In this document: positions 18,383 through 26,483 of the stretch, piece by piece
Position numbering within the stretch: the stretch's first letter is position 1
How the letters are laid out: the number at the start of each line of letters is the position of its first letter
NCBI RefSeq assembly: GCF_000304335.1
Contig: NZ_CAJF01000003.1
Location: forward strand, 124,001 to 188,000
Length of the DNA: 64,000 nucleotides
Direction: 5' to 3'
DNA from: Microbacterium yannicii PS01
GTDB lineage: Bacteria; Actinomycetota; Actinomycetes; Actinomycetales; Microbacteriaceae
Notes under the pieces: model-generated
The model's database searches: none
The model's input: only the letters and a program-made list of their open reading frames with translations
Told to the model about the DNA's origin: nothing
Position numbers and translations under genes: made by a program

Positions 18383-19602
18383 GATGCCTCCTGTGGTGCG
18401 GTGGGACCGGATGCCTCGTCTCGCTGCCGGCGCTCGGGCGACGGGTCGGCGGCGCGCGCCGCGAGGACGCGCTCGGCGAGGTCGCGCACGGCGCCCTCGC
18501 CGCCGCGGCGCTCCAGGACGACGCGGGCGGCCGCGAGGACGAGGGGGTGGGCGTCGGGGACGGCGGTGGGCCACCCGACGATCTCGAGACACGGCAGGTC
18601 GTTGACGTCGTTGCCGAGATACGCGATGCGCGCGAGCGGGATTCCGCGGTCGGCCGCCCACGCGCGGATCGCCGCAGCCTTGTCGCCGGCGCTCTGGCGC
18701 ACGTCGACGCCGAGCTTGCGCGCCCGTGCCGACACCACCGGATTGACCTCGGTCGAGAGGATGAGGAACGGGATGCCGGCCGCGCGCAGCAGCGAGACGC
18801 CCATGCCGTCCGCGCGGCTCACCGTCACGGCTTCGACGCCGTCCTGATCAACGCGGACGGTGTCGTCGGTGTGCACGCCGTCGAAGTCGGTGACCACAGC
18901 GGCCGCGTCGATCGGCGCGGGCCGGTCGACGAGAGCGCCCAGGGCCCTGGCCACCTCCAGCTCGTCGGTGGTGTCGATCTCGATCGCCGTGCGCGGTGCG
19001 ACCTCTGCGATTCCGACGCTGCCGAAGAAGCGATGGCGCGACGACCGGAACCCGGCTGCCCGCAGAACGTAGAAGGCACCGGTCTCGAGATACTGCGGGG
19101 CGCGGTCCTGGCGGCGGGGACGCACGTCGACATCGTGGTTCACCGCCTGCGCCGCTCCTCCCGAGCCCTTCTCCCAGAGGAACCCGTAGGTCTCGATCGC
19201 CGAGAAGACGCTGTCGCGGCGGCGTGACCGCACCAGGCGCACGGCGCCCGCCAGGGCGTCGACATCGATGAACGGCGATGTCGCCTGAAGGAACGCGATG
19301 ATCCCCACGTCCACGCCCCGGGCGTCCAGCTCCTCGAGGGCGTGCAGCAGGGCGCTCTCCGACGAGGACTCGTCGGCCGCGAGCACCCCCGGACGATCGA
19401 TGATCTCGGCGCCCCACTCGGCGGCGACGGCGGCGATCTCGCCATCGTCGGTGCTCACGACCACGCGGTCGATGCCCGGGCAGCGCAGGGCGGCATCCAC
19501 GGCCCGTGCCACGAGGGGCACGCCGCCGACGCGCCGCAGGTTTTTGCGCACGACGCCCTTGGACCCGCCGCGGGCGGGGATGATGGCCACGACCTCGCTC
19601 AT
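18379..19602 (-). CDS. Bifunctional CMP-nonulosonate synthetase / KdsC-type HAD phosphatase
   Basis: A 407-residue fusion. Residues 1-225 are a NeuA-type cytidylyltransferase: RGGSKGV (11-17), LQATSPF (105-111), ETGAFY (173-178) and EIDTTDEL (208-215). Residues 232-390 are a KdsC-like HAD phosphatase with intact motifs: DFDGVHTDD (D239 and D241), LSTE (S283), GDK (K308) and GNDVND (D332, D335). Together they would remove a phosphate and activate the sugar with CTP. The ATG overlaps the upstream gene (ATGA) and its stop overlaps neuB. An active phosphatase suggests that the sugar passes through a 9-phosphate, as in Kdn synthesis (inference). Animal CMP-sialate synthetases also carry a KdsC-like domain. 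Confidence 0.9.
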   Translation of the reverse strand: MSEVVAIIPARGGSKGVVRKNLRRVGGVPLVARAVDAALRCPGIDRVVVSTDDGEIAAVAAEWGAEIIDRPGVLAADESSSESALLHALEELDARGVDVGIIAFLQATSPFIDVDALAGAVRLVRSRRRDSVFSAIETYGFLWEKGSGGAAQAVNHDVDVRPRRQDRAPQYLETGAFYVLRAAGFRSSRHRFFGSVGIAEVAPRTAIEIDTTDELEVARALGALVDRPAPIDAAAVVTDFDGVHTDDTVRVDQDGVEAVTVSRADGMGVSLLRAAGIPFLILSTEVNPVVSARARKLGVDVRQSAGDKAAAIRAWAADRGIPLARIAYLGNDVNDLPCLEIVGWPTAVPDAHPLVLAAARVVLERRGGEGAVRDLAERVLAARAADPSPERRQRDEASGPTAPQEAS

Positions 19603-20510
19603 GCGACGCCCGCCCGCTTCGAGCCGCGCGCGGCGCCGATGTGCAGGCGCGCGCCGGTGCCGGCGAGGACGAGCGGGAGCGTCGTGACCGTGCTGGACTG
19701 AAGAGTGTGGATGTCGAGGGCCTCGGACGCACCGGCGAGGACGAGCTCCACGGGCAGCTTCGTCTCGTGGATGCGCACGCCCGGCACCGCCGCGACCGCG
19801 TCGAGCTGTTCCGGCGTCTCCCGGCGATGCGGGAGGTACACCGCGCCACCGGCGGTCGCACCCCGGACCCACCGCACGTACTCCGGCAGCGGCATCCGTC
19901 CGTCCACCGGCCCGGCGCTGCCCAGCACGATGCGGCGTCCGAGTTCGGGAGCGCGCGGCGCTGTCGAGCGCGTCCAGGCGAAGTCATGGCGGCGGATGCC
20001 GAAGCCGCGGTCCGTGAGGGCGTCCGAGCGGTCGGCGCCGAGGTCGAACGCGGTGAAGAGCGCCGCCCGCCGCGCGACCGCGCGCCGGGCGATGATCTCG
20101 GCCGTGAACGGCGCGACCGCGGTCGTCAGGCGGCCCTCCGCCTGGTGCGGACGCGCGTACGGGCGACGCCCGAGCAGCGTGTCGGCGTAGGCGAGAGCGA
20201 GCGCGCCGTCGTCGAGAAAGGTGAGGCGGCGCGGGCGGAGCACGGCCGCGGCGAGGCGGAACTGTCCCGAGAACCCGTCGCCGACCAGCCAGTGCCCGTG
20301 GCGGGCGAGGAGGCTCCACGGGATGCCGAGGTACGGCTCGAGCTGACCGAACCGGGCACCCCGCGCGACCAGCGCATCCGCGGTCTCGGAGATCTGCGGC
20401 GTGAGGCGACCGGCGACCGGGATCGTCGTGCGATGGGCGTCGGCCCATTCCGCCGCGCCCACCAGCTGCAGCGGCGACTCGACCCACGCGAGAGCGTCGT
20501 CCCGGCTCAT
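19599..20510 (-). CDS. Polysialyltransferase/GT52-like glycosyltransferase
   Basis: A 303-residue protein resembling the bacterial polysialyl/sialyltransferase group: opening WVESPLQLVGA (residues 9-19), LDDG at 99-102, YLPHR at 225-229, LPVELVL at 252-258, and a Ser/Thr-rich TLQSSTVTTL near 269-278. These match the ESPLQ-type start and the HP-like and Ser motifs of that family, though catalytic residues are not certain. ATG at 20510 follows a strong AGGAGG site. It is the first gene of the operon and overlaps the next by ATGA. Likely transfers the CMP-activated sugar made by the two genes downstream. No membrane anchor is seen. Confidence 0.8.
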   Translation of the reverse strand: MSRDDALAWVESPLQLVGAAEWADAHRTTIPVAGRLTPQISETADALVARGARFGQLEPYLGIPWSLLARHGHWLVGDGFSGQFRLAAAVLRPRRLTFLDDGALALAYADTLLGRRPYARPHQAEGRLTTAVAPFTAEIIARRAVARRAALFTAFDLGADRSDALTDRGFGIRRHDFAWTRSTAPRAPELGRRIVLGSAGPVDGRMPLPEYVRWVRGATAGGAVYLPHRRETPEQLDAVAAVPGVRIHETKLPVELVLAGASEALDIHTLQSSTVTTLPLVLAGTGARLHIGAARGSKRAGVA

Positions 20511-20577
20511 GTCGCCTCCTTTTCCGGCCGTGTCCCCACGGTGCGCGGAGGATGTGAACGCGGTGGGTGCGCGCAGG

Positions 20578-20598
20578 CGACCGGAAGCCGACCGGAAG
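20578..20598. repeat. Direct repeat upstream of the nonulosonate operon
   Basis: CGACCGGAAG occurs twice, at 20578-20587 and 20589-20598, exactly 11 bases apart, about one helical turn. It lies 68-88 bases upstream of the operon start and 53 bases before the divergent exonuclease gene. It could be an operator for either gene; no known regulator is matched. Confidence 0.4.
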
Positions 20599-20650
20599 GT
20601 GAACGACGGGTGGCACCCGCCGCGTCGGGGAGGCGTGCCAGGATGATCCC

Positions 20651-21595
20651 GTGACCGACCGCCTCATGCTCCTCGACTCGGCCTCGCTGTACTTCCGGGC
20701 CTTCTACGGCGTGCCCGACACCGTGCGCGCGCCGGACGGCACTCCCGTCAACGCGGTGCGCGGGTTCCTCGACATCATCACCAAGCTCGTGACGACATAT
20801 CGCCCGACCCACCTGGTGGCCTGCTGGGACGACGACTGGCGTCCGCAGTGGCGGGTCGATCTGATCCCCACCTACAAGACCCACCGCGTGGCCGAGGTCG
20901 TCGCGGGCGCGCCCGACGTCGAGGTCGTGCCCGACCCGCTCGAGGTGCAGGTGCCGGTGATCCGAGAGGCTCTGGAGGCGCTCGGCATCCGAATCGTCGG
21001 CGCACCGGCGCATGAGGCCGACGATGTGATCGGCACCCTGGCGACCACGGCCTCGATGCCGGTCGACATCGTCACGGGCGACCGCGACCTGTTCCAGCTC
21101 GTCGACGACGCACGCGACGTCCGCGTGATCTACACCGCGCGCGGCATGAGCAACCTCGAGCTGGTCACCGACGCCACCGTCGTCGCCAAGTACGGCGTCC
21201 TGCCCGGCCAGTACGCCGACTTCGCGACGCTTCGCGGCGACTCCTCCGACGGTCTTCCCGGCGTCGCAGGCATCGGCGAGAAGACCGCGGCGACGCTGCT
21301 GGCAGCGCACGGCGACCTCACCGGCATCGTGGCCGCCGCCGAGGCGGGCGAGGGCATGTCGGCCGGAGTGCGCGCGAAGATGCTCGCCGGCGCGCCCTAC
21401 CTCGCTGTGGCGCCGCAGGTGGTCGCGGTCGTGCGCGACCTGCCGCTCACGATTCCCGACTCGACGCTTCGCCCCCTCGACGATGAGGCCAGGGACCATG
21501 CGACCGCGCTCGCCGAGCGCTGGGCGCTCGGCACGGCGATGAGCCGCATCCTCGACGCCCTCGACGGACTCGGCTCGAACGCCGCGTCCGCCTGA
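20651..21595 (+). CDS. 5'-3' exonuclease, FEN/PolA N-terminal-like
   Basis: A 314-residue stand-alone relative of the 5'-nuclease domain of DNA polymerase I. Metal-binding acidic clusters are present: LLDSASLYFRAFYG, CWDDDW, HEADDVIGT, TGDRDLFQL, and the helix-hairpin-helix GVAGIGEKTAATLL. It probably removes RNA primers or flaps. Start is GTG at 20651. Divergent from the nonulosonate operon and convergent with the PHP gene. Confidence 0.93.
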   Translation: MTDRLMLLDSASLYFRAFYGVPDTVRAPDGTPVNAVRGFLDIITKLVTTYRPTHLVACWDDDWRPQWRVDLIPTYKTHRVAEVVAGAPDVEVVPDPLEVQVPVIREALEALGIRIVGAPAHEADDVIGTLATTASMPVDIVTGDRDLFQLVDDARDVRVIYTARGMSNLELVTDATVVAKYGVLPGQYADFATLRGDSSDGLPGVAGIGEKTAATLLAAHGDLTGIVAAAEAGEGMSAGVRAKMLAGAPYLAVAPQVVAVVRDLPLTIPDSTLRPLDDEARDHATALAERWALGTAMSRILDALDGLGSNAASA

Positions 21596-21602
21596 GCACC
21601 GT

Positions 21603-22604
21603 TCAGGCGGTGCGGTCCCGCTGCGTCCACTGCCTCAGCCGCTCCAGCGGCCACGTGGTCACGATCCGCTCCGCAGGTACACCGAGCCGCTCGGCGCGCT
21701 CGGCGCCGTAGTCCAGCAGAGAGAGCTGACCCGGCGCGTGGGCGTCGGAGTCGATGGAGAAGAGGCATCCGATCTCGAGCGCGAGCTCGATCAGCTCGTC
21801 CGGGGGGTCCTGACGCTCGGGCCGGGAGTTGATCTCCACGGCGACGCCGTTCGCGGCGCACGCCTCGAACACCGGCCTCGGGTCGAACGTGGAGGGCGGA
21901 CGCGTGCCGCGGGACCCCTCGACGAGGCGCCCCGTGACGTGCCCGAGCACGTCGACGTGGGAGCTGGAGGCGGCGGCGACCAGCCGGCGTGTCATCGGCC
22001 CCCGCTCCATCCGCAGCTTCGAGTGCGCGGATGCGACCACCACGTCGAGCTCGTCGAGCAGCTCCGGCTCCTGGTCCAGGGCGCCTCCGTCGAGGATGTC
22101 GACCTCGATGCCCGACAGCAGCGTGAAGCCCGAGCCGCTCATGCCCGCGACGATCTCGAGCTGAGCGCGCAGACGCTCCGGCGAGAGCCCGTTGGCGACG
22201 CGCAGGCGCGGGGAGTGATCGGTGAGCGCGAGGTACTCGTGGCCGAGTGCCCGTGCGGCGTCGACCATGAGGTCGATCGAGGTGAGTCCGTCGGACCAGT
22301 CGCTGTGCGAGTGGAGATCTCCGCGCAGCAGTCCGCGCAGCGTCGACGCGCGCTGCACGCCCGCGCGCTCGCGGAGATCGGCGAGGTACGCGGGAACCGC
22401 GCCGCCCAGCGCCTCCTGGATCACGGCGAACGAGGAGTCTCCGATGCCTTTGCGACGACGCAGCGTCCCGCTGTCGTGCAGCTCCGCGTCGCTCAGACCC
22501 TCGATCGCATCAGCGGCCGCGCGGAAGGCCTTCGACTTGTACCGGGACGACCGCTCGCGTTCGAGAAGCGTTGCGATCTCGGTGAGTGCGTCGTGCGGGT
22601 TCAC
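21603..22604 (-). CDS. PHP-domain phosphoesterase with N-terminal helix-hairpin-helix
   Basis: A 333-residue protein resembling the C-terminal half of PolX: an N-terminal helical HhH-like region (about 1-75, with GIGDSS) and a PHP metal-dependent phosphoesterase domain with DLHSHSDWSDG (95-105), TDHS, GIEVD, SAHSK, and the closing SIDSDAH. All metal ligands appear intact. The polymerase domain of PolX is absent. The substrate is unknown; DNA repair or a phosphoester hydrolase role is plausible. It lies 33 bases downstream of trpD. Confidence 0.88.
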   Translation of the reverse strand: MNPHDALTEIATLLERERSSRYKSKAFRAAADAIEGLSDAELHDSGTLRRRKGIGDSSFAVIQEALGGAVPAYLADLRERAGVQRASTLRGLLRGDLHSHSDWSDGLTSIDLMVDAARALGHEYLALTDHSPRLRVANGLSPERLRAQLEIVAGMSGSGFTLLSGIEVDILDGGALDQEPELLDELDVVVASAHSKLRMERGPMTRRLVAAASSSHVDVLGHVTGRLVEGSRGTRPPSTFDPRPVFEACAANGVAVEINSRPERQDPPDELIELALEIGCLFSIDSDAHAPGQLSLLDYGAERAERLGVPAERIVTTWPLERLRQWTQRDRTA

Positions 22605-22637
22605 GGGTGTTCCGTCGTCATGGGGCGTGGCCTCGGG

Positions 22638-23711
22638 TCACACCGCGGGCGTGACCGCGAGTTCGCGGGTGGTGGCCACCCAGGTGTCGAGCGTCGAGAG
22701 CGCCGCGCCGCCGTCGATCGCCGCCGCGGCGTCGTCGCGCGCCTCGGCGAGCCGCTCGAGGATCGGGCGCTGGACCTGCGTCGCGTCGCGGAACAGGCGA
22801 TACGCGACGATGCCCGCGGCGGCGTTGAGCAACACGATGTCGCGGACCGGCCCCGTCTCGCCGCCGAGCACGCGGCGCACGACCGCGGCGTTGTGAGCCG
22901 GGTCGCCGCCGAGCAGATCGTCGATGTCCGCCAGCGGGATGCCGAGATCGCGCGGATCGAGGTCATGCTCGTGGATATCGCCGCGGCTCACCTCCCACAG
23001 CCGGCTGTGGCCCGTGGTGGTCAGCTCGTCGAGGCCGTCGTCACCGCGGAACACCAGCGCCGTGGCGCCGCGCGTGCGGAAGACGCCTGTGATGAGCGGC
23101 ACGCGGTCGAGGTGCGCGACCCCCACCGCGTTCGCTTCGGCGCGCGCGGGGTTGCACAGCGGCCCCAGGAAGTTGAACACGGTGGGCACGCCGAGCTCGC
23201 TGCGCGTCGCGCCGGCATGCCGGAACCCGGGGTGGAAGGCCGCCGCGAACGCGAACGTGATGCCCGCGCGCGAGAGCGTCTCAGCCACCGCCTCGGGCGG
23301 AAGCGACAGATCCAGTCCGAGCGCGCCGAGGACGTCCGATGAGCCCGACGCGGAGCTCGCCGCCTTGTTGCCGTGCTTGACGACGGGGATCCCGGATGCC
23401 GCGGCCACGAGTGCGGCCATCGTCGAGACGTTGACCGTGCCGAACCGGTCCCCGCCGGTGCCGACGATGTCGAGCACGGCGGCGTCCACCGGGAGCGGGA
23501 GCGCGGCCTCGAGGATCGCATCGCGGAAGCCGACGATCTCGTCGACCGTCTCCCCCTTGGCGCGCAGCGCCACCAGGAACCCCCCGAGCTGCGACGGCGA
23601 CGCGGTCCCCGACATGATCTGGCGCATCGCCCACGTCGACTCCGCGACGCTGAGATCACGCCGCTCCAAGAGGGTGCTGAGAATTCCCGGCCAGGTGTAG
23701 AGCTCCGCCAT
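22638..23711 (-). CDS. trpD: Anthranilate phosphoribosyltransferase
   Basis: Second step of tryptophan synthesis: transfers phosphoribose to anthranilate. The 357-residue protein has the family loops GTGGD (84-88), NVST (94-97), and KHGNKAASSASGSSD (112-126), all intact. ATG at 23711 is taken because homology begins MAELYTWPG; the frame runs open further upstream. No other trp gene is adjacent, so it is scattered from the rest of the pathway. It is divergent from ctaE. Confidence 0.95.
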   Translation of the reverse strand: MAELYTWPGILSTLLERRDLSVAESTWAMRQIMSGTASPSQLGGFLVALRAKGETVDEIVGFRDAILEAALPLPVDAAVLDIVGTGGDRFGTVNVSTMAALVAAASGIPVVKHGNKAASSASGSSDVLGALGLDLSLPPEAVAETLSRAGITFAFAAAFHPGFRHAGATRSELGVPTVFNFLGPLCNPARAEANAVGVAHLDRVPLITGVFRTRGATALVFRGDDGLDELTTTGHSRLWEVSRGDIHEHDLDPRDLGIPLADIDDLLGGDPAHNAAVVRRVLGGETGPVRDIVLLNAAAGIVAYRLFRDATQVQRPILERLAEARDDAAAAIDGGAALSTLDTWVATTRELAVTPAV

Positions 23712-23822
23712 AACGCACAACCCTAGCGCCGGGCCGGAATCGGGACCTTTTCGTGACACCCGGTCGCCGGGAGAGCGATTCTGCGTCTTCATCACGTGTT
23801 CACGGGGAACTCGCGGTGGGCT

Positions 23823-23838
23823 CTTAGGACACCCTAAG
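23823..23838. promoter_or_regulatory. Palindrome in the trpD-ctaE divergent region
   Basis: CTTAGG-ACAC-CCTAAG is a perfect 16-base inverted repeat, 85 bases before the likely ctaE start. It may be an operator for ctaE-qcrCAB or trpD. A CATAAT hexamer at 23895-23900 could be the ctaE -10 element, which would make the mRNA nearly leaderless at GTG 23908. Confidence 0.4.
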
Positions 23839-23907
23839 TCGGAATGGGTGCAAGAAGGTGTCGCCTGATGCGAATACAGGCGCCGAGCATCGGCCATAAT
23901 GGGGAGT

Positions 23908-24543
23908 GTGACGACCTCCACAGCGACCTACTCCCAGGCCATGCGGTCCGTCAAGCGGCCGGATCCGGTCGCCGTCGGCACCATCGTCTGGCTCGGCAGC
24001 GAGGTGATGTTCTTCGCGGGCCTGTTCGCGATCTACTTCACCCTCCGCAGCACGTCCCCCGACCTGTGGGCGGAAGAGACCCAGCTGCTGAACATCCCCT
24101 ACGCGACCGTCAACACGATCATCCTCGTGCTGTCGTCGGTCACGTGCCAGATGGGCGTGTTCGCGGCGGAGCGCTTCCAGCCCTACACGGTGAAGTCGAA
24201 CTCCTTCTGGCAGCGCTGGGGCATGGTCGAGTGGTTCTGGCTGACCTTCGCGCTCGGCGCGATCTTCGTGTCGGGCCAGGTCTGGGAGTACGCCCAGCTC
24301 GTCGCCGAGGGGATGCCGATCAGCGCGAACTCCTACGCGTCGGCGTTCTACCTCACCACGGGCTTCCACGCCCTCCACGTCACCGGCGGCCTCATCGCGT
24401 TCCTCCTCGTGATCGGACGCGCGTACGCCGTCAAGAACTTCGGGCGCAAAGAGATGACGTCCTCGATCGTCGTGTCGTACTACTGGCACTTCGTCGATGT
24501 CGTCTGGATCGCCCTATTCCTCGTCATCTACTTCCTGAAGTAA
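23908..24543 (+). CDS. ctaE: Cytochrome c oxidase subunit III
   Basis: Core membrane subunit of the aa3-type oxidase; it has no redox cofactor and supports proton uptake and stability. The product (211 residues) shows the expected helices, with [26 protein letters not shown], and the [10 protein letters not shown] motif. GTG at 23908 is preferred to ATG at 23899, because that ATG overlaps a possible -10 element and the family usually starts with a short MTT-type sequence; this choice is not certain. It heads the ctaE-qcrC-qcrA-qcrB unit (gap to qcrC 21 bases). Confidence 0.95.
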   Translation: MTTSTATYSQAMRSVKRPDPVAVGTIVWLGSEVMFFAGLFAIYFTLRSTSPDLWAEETQLLNIPYATVNTIILVLSSVTCQMGVFAAERFQPYTVKSNSFWQRWGMVEWFWLTFALGAIFVSGQVWEYAQLVAEGMPISANSYASAFYLTTGFHALHVTGGLIAFLLVIGRAYAVKNFGRKEMTSSIVVSYYWHFVDVVWIALFLVIYFLK

Positions 24544-24564
24544 GAGCGGAGCTGATTCACCGAC

Positions 24565-25368
24565 ATGGCACGAGAGACCACGCGCCGCTCGAAAGGACGC
24601 CGGAGCCCCTGGGCTGCCGCCGCACTCATCGGCATCGGCCTGCTCATCACCGGCGGCGTGTACGCCGGCGCCTCGGCGGCGATGGCCGCGAGCACCCCTG
24701 AGACCGCCGTCGACTCGGCACTCACCGTCGAAGACGGCGAGCGTCTGTTCCAGGCCAACTGCGCCACGTGCCACGGCCTCGACGTGCAGGGCACCGACGA
24801 CGGTCCCTCGCTCTACGGTGTGGGCGAGCTCGCCGTTCACTTCCAGATGAGCACGGGCCGCATGCCGCTGCAGATGCAGGGACCGCAGGCCCCGCAGAAG
24901 CCGGTGCAGTTCACCGACGAGCAGATCGCCGCGATCGGCGAGTACATCCAGTCGATCGCCCCCGGCCCCAGCTTCCCCGACGAGGAAGTCATCGACGGCG
25001 AAGGCAACGCGTCCGAGGGTGGCGAGATCTTCCGCATCAACTGCGCGATGTGCCACAACGTCGCCGGTGCGGGCGGTGCGCTCACCGAGGGCAAGTACGC
25101 CCCCGCCCTTCATGAGGTGAGTCCCCTCAACATGTACGCCGCGATGGTGACCGGTCCGCAGAACATGCCGGTCTTCAACGACATGACGCTCACAGCCGAA
25201 GAGAAGCGCGACATCATCACGTACCTGCTCTACCTGCAGGAAGAAGAGTCTCCGGGCGGGTTCACGCTCGGCTCGCTGGGCCCCGTCTCCGAGGGCCTCT
25301 TCATCTGGATCTTCGGGATCGGTTCGCTGATCGCCCTGACCGTGTGGATCACGGCGAAGTCCAACTGA
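24565..25368 (+). CDS. qcrC: Di-haem cytochrome c subunit of the bcc complex
   Basis: Electron carrier from the Rieske protein to the CuA site of the aa3 oxidase. The 267-residue protein has an N-terminal signal/anchor (about 17-40), two c-type haem motifs CATCH (66-70) and CAMCH (160-164), and a C-terminal membrane helix (about 241-262). The two haem domains in one chain are the actinobacterial form, which removes the need for a soluble cytochrome c. Confidence 0.97.
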   Translation: MARETTRRSKGRRSPWAAAALIGIGLLITGGVYAGASAAMAASTPETAVDSALTVEDGERLFQANCATCHGLDVQGTDDGPSLYGVGELAVHFQMSTGRMPLQMQGPQAPQKPVQFTDEQIAAIGEYIQSIAPGPSFPDEEVIDGEGNASEGGEIFRINCAMCHNVAGAGGALTEGKYAPALHEVSPLNMYAAMVTGPQNMPVFNDMTLTAEEKRDIITYLLYLQEEESPGGFTLGSLGPVSEGLFIWIFGIGSLIALTVWITAKSN

Positions 25369-25403
25369 TCGACGAACGACACGCAACACTGACGAGGAGC
25401 AGC

Positions 25404-26483
25404 ATGGCACACGAGGACGACCCGCTCGAGCACGAGAGGGCTTCTTGGAAGCCCTCGCCCGGGCTCGCCGTCGCGGTGACCGACCCGGTGCGCAACCCGG
25501 AGCTCCCCCCTCACCGCGAGCGGATGACCGACACCGATCCGGCGGCGATGAAGCGCGCCGCCCGGACCGTCTACACCCTGTTCTACCTGTCGATCGCCGG
25601 CAGCATCTGGGCCATCGCGGCCTACATGCTGTTCCCGATCGAGAGCGGCCGGGCCGTCGACATCCGCCAGAACAACCTCTTCATCGGCCTCGGCATCACG
25701 CTCGCTCTGCTGGCAATCGGCATCGGCGCGATCCACTGGTCGAAGGCGATCATGTCGGACAAGGAGTTCATCGAGCCGCGGCACGCGACTCGTGGCCGCG
25801 ACACGACGCGCGCCGCCGCCATCCAGGCCTTCTCCGACGCGAACGACGAGTCCGGCTTCGGCCGACGCGTGATGATCCGCAACTCGCTCATCGCGGCCCT
25901 CGTCGCATCGGTGGCTCCCGGCATCGTGCTCTTCCGCGGCCTCGCCCCGCAGAGCTCTCCCGAGCACCCGCACGGGGGCGACCCGGTGTACCTCCTCGAG
26001 CACACCATGTGGAAAGAGGGCATGCGCCTGGCGCACGACCCCAGCGGGGAGCCGATCCGTGCGGCGGATCTCACCCTCGGCTCCGCGGTGCACGTCATCC
26101 CCGAGGAGCTGGCCTCGCTCTCGCACAGCGACGGCTACCTGGAGGAGAAGGCCAAGGCCATCGTCCTGCTCATGCGCCTGCTCCCCGAGGACCTCGTCGA
26201 GGACGAGGATCGCAAGGAGTGGTCGTACAACGGCATCGTCGCGTACTCGAAGGTCTGCACGCACGTCGGCTGCCCCGTGGCGCTCTACGAGCAGCAGACG
26301 CACCACCTGCTGTGCCCGTGTCACCAGTCGCAGTTCGACGTCACCAACCATGCGCAGGTGATCTTCGGACCGGCTGCCCGCCCGCTGCCGCAGCTGCCCA
26401 TCACCGTCGACGATGAGGGCTACCTCGTCGCGCGCAGCGACTTCACCGAACCCGTCGGCCCGAGCTTCTGGGAGCGTCATTGA
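25404..26483 (+). CDS. qcrA: Rieske iron-sulfur subunit of the bcc complex
   Basis: Carries the 2Fe-2S cluster that accepts the first electron from menaquinol. The 359-residue protein has three N-terminal membrane helices (about 54-78, 90-112, 158-178) and a C-terminal Rieske fold with CTHVGC (285-290) and CPCH (304-307); the cluster ligands are C285, H287, C304 and H307, and C290/C306 would form the disulfide. ATG at 25404 follows GAGGAG. Its TGA overlaps the TTG start of qcrB (TTGA). Confidence 0.96.
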   Translation: MAHEDDPLEHERASWKPSPGLAVAVTDPVRNPELPPHRERMTDTDPAAMKRAARTVYTLFYLSIAGSIWAIAAYMLFPIESGRAVDIRQNNLFIGLGITLALLAIGIGAIHWSKAIMSDKEFIEPRHATRGRDTTRAAAIQAFSDANDESGFGRRVMIRNSLIAALVASVAPGIVLFRGLAPQSSPEHPHGGDPVYLLEHTMWKEGMRLAHDPSGEPIRAADLTLGSAVHVIPEELASLSHSDGYLEEKAKAIVLLMRLLPEDLVEDEDRKEWSYNGIVAYSKVCTHVGCPVALYEQQTHHLLCPCHQSQFDVTNHAQVIFGPAARPLPQLPITVDDEGYLVARSDFTEPVGPSFWERH

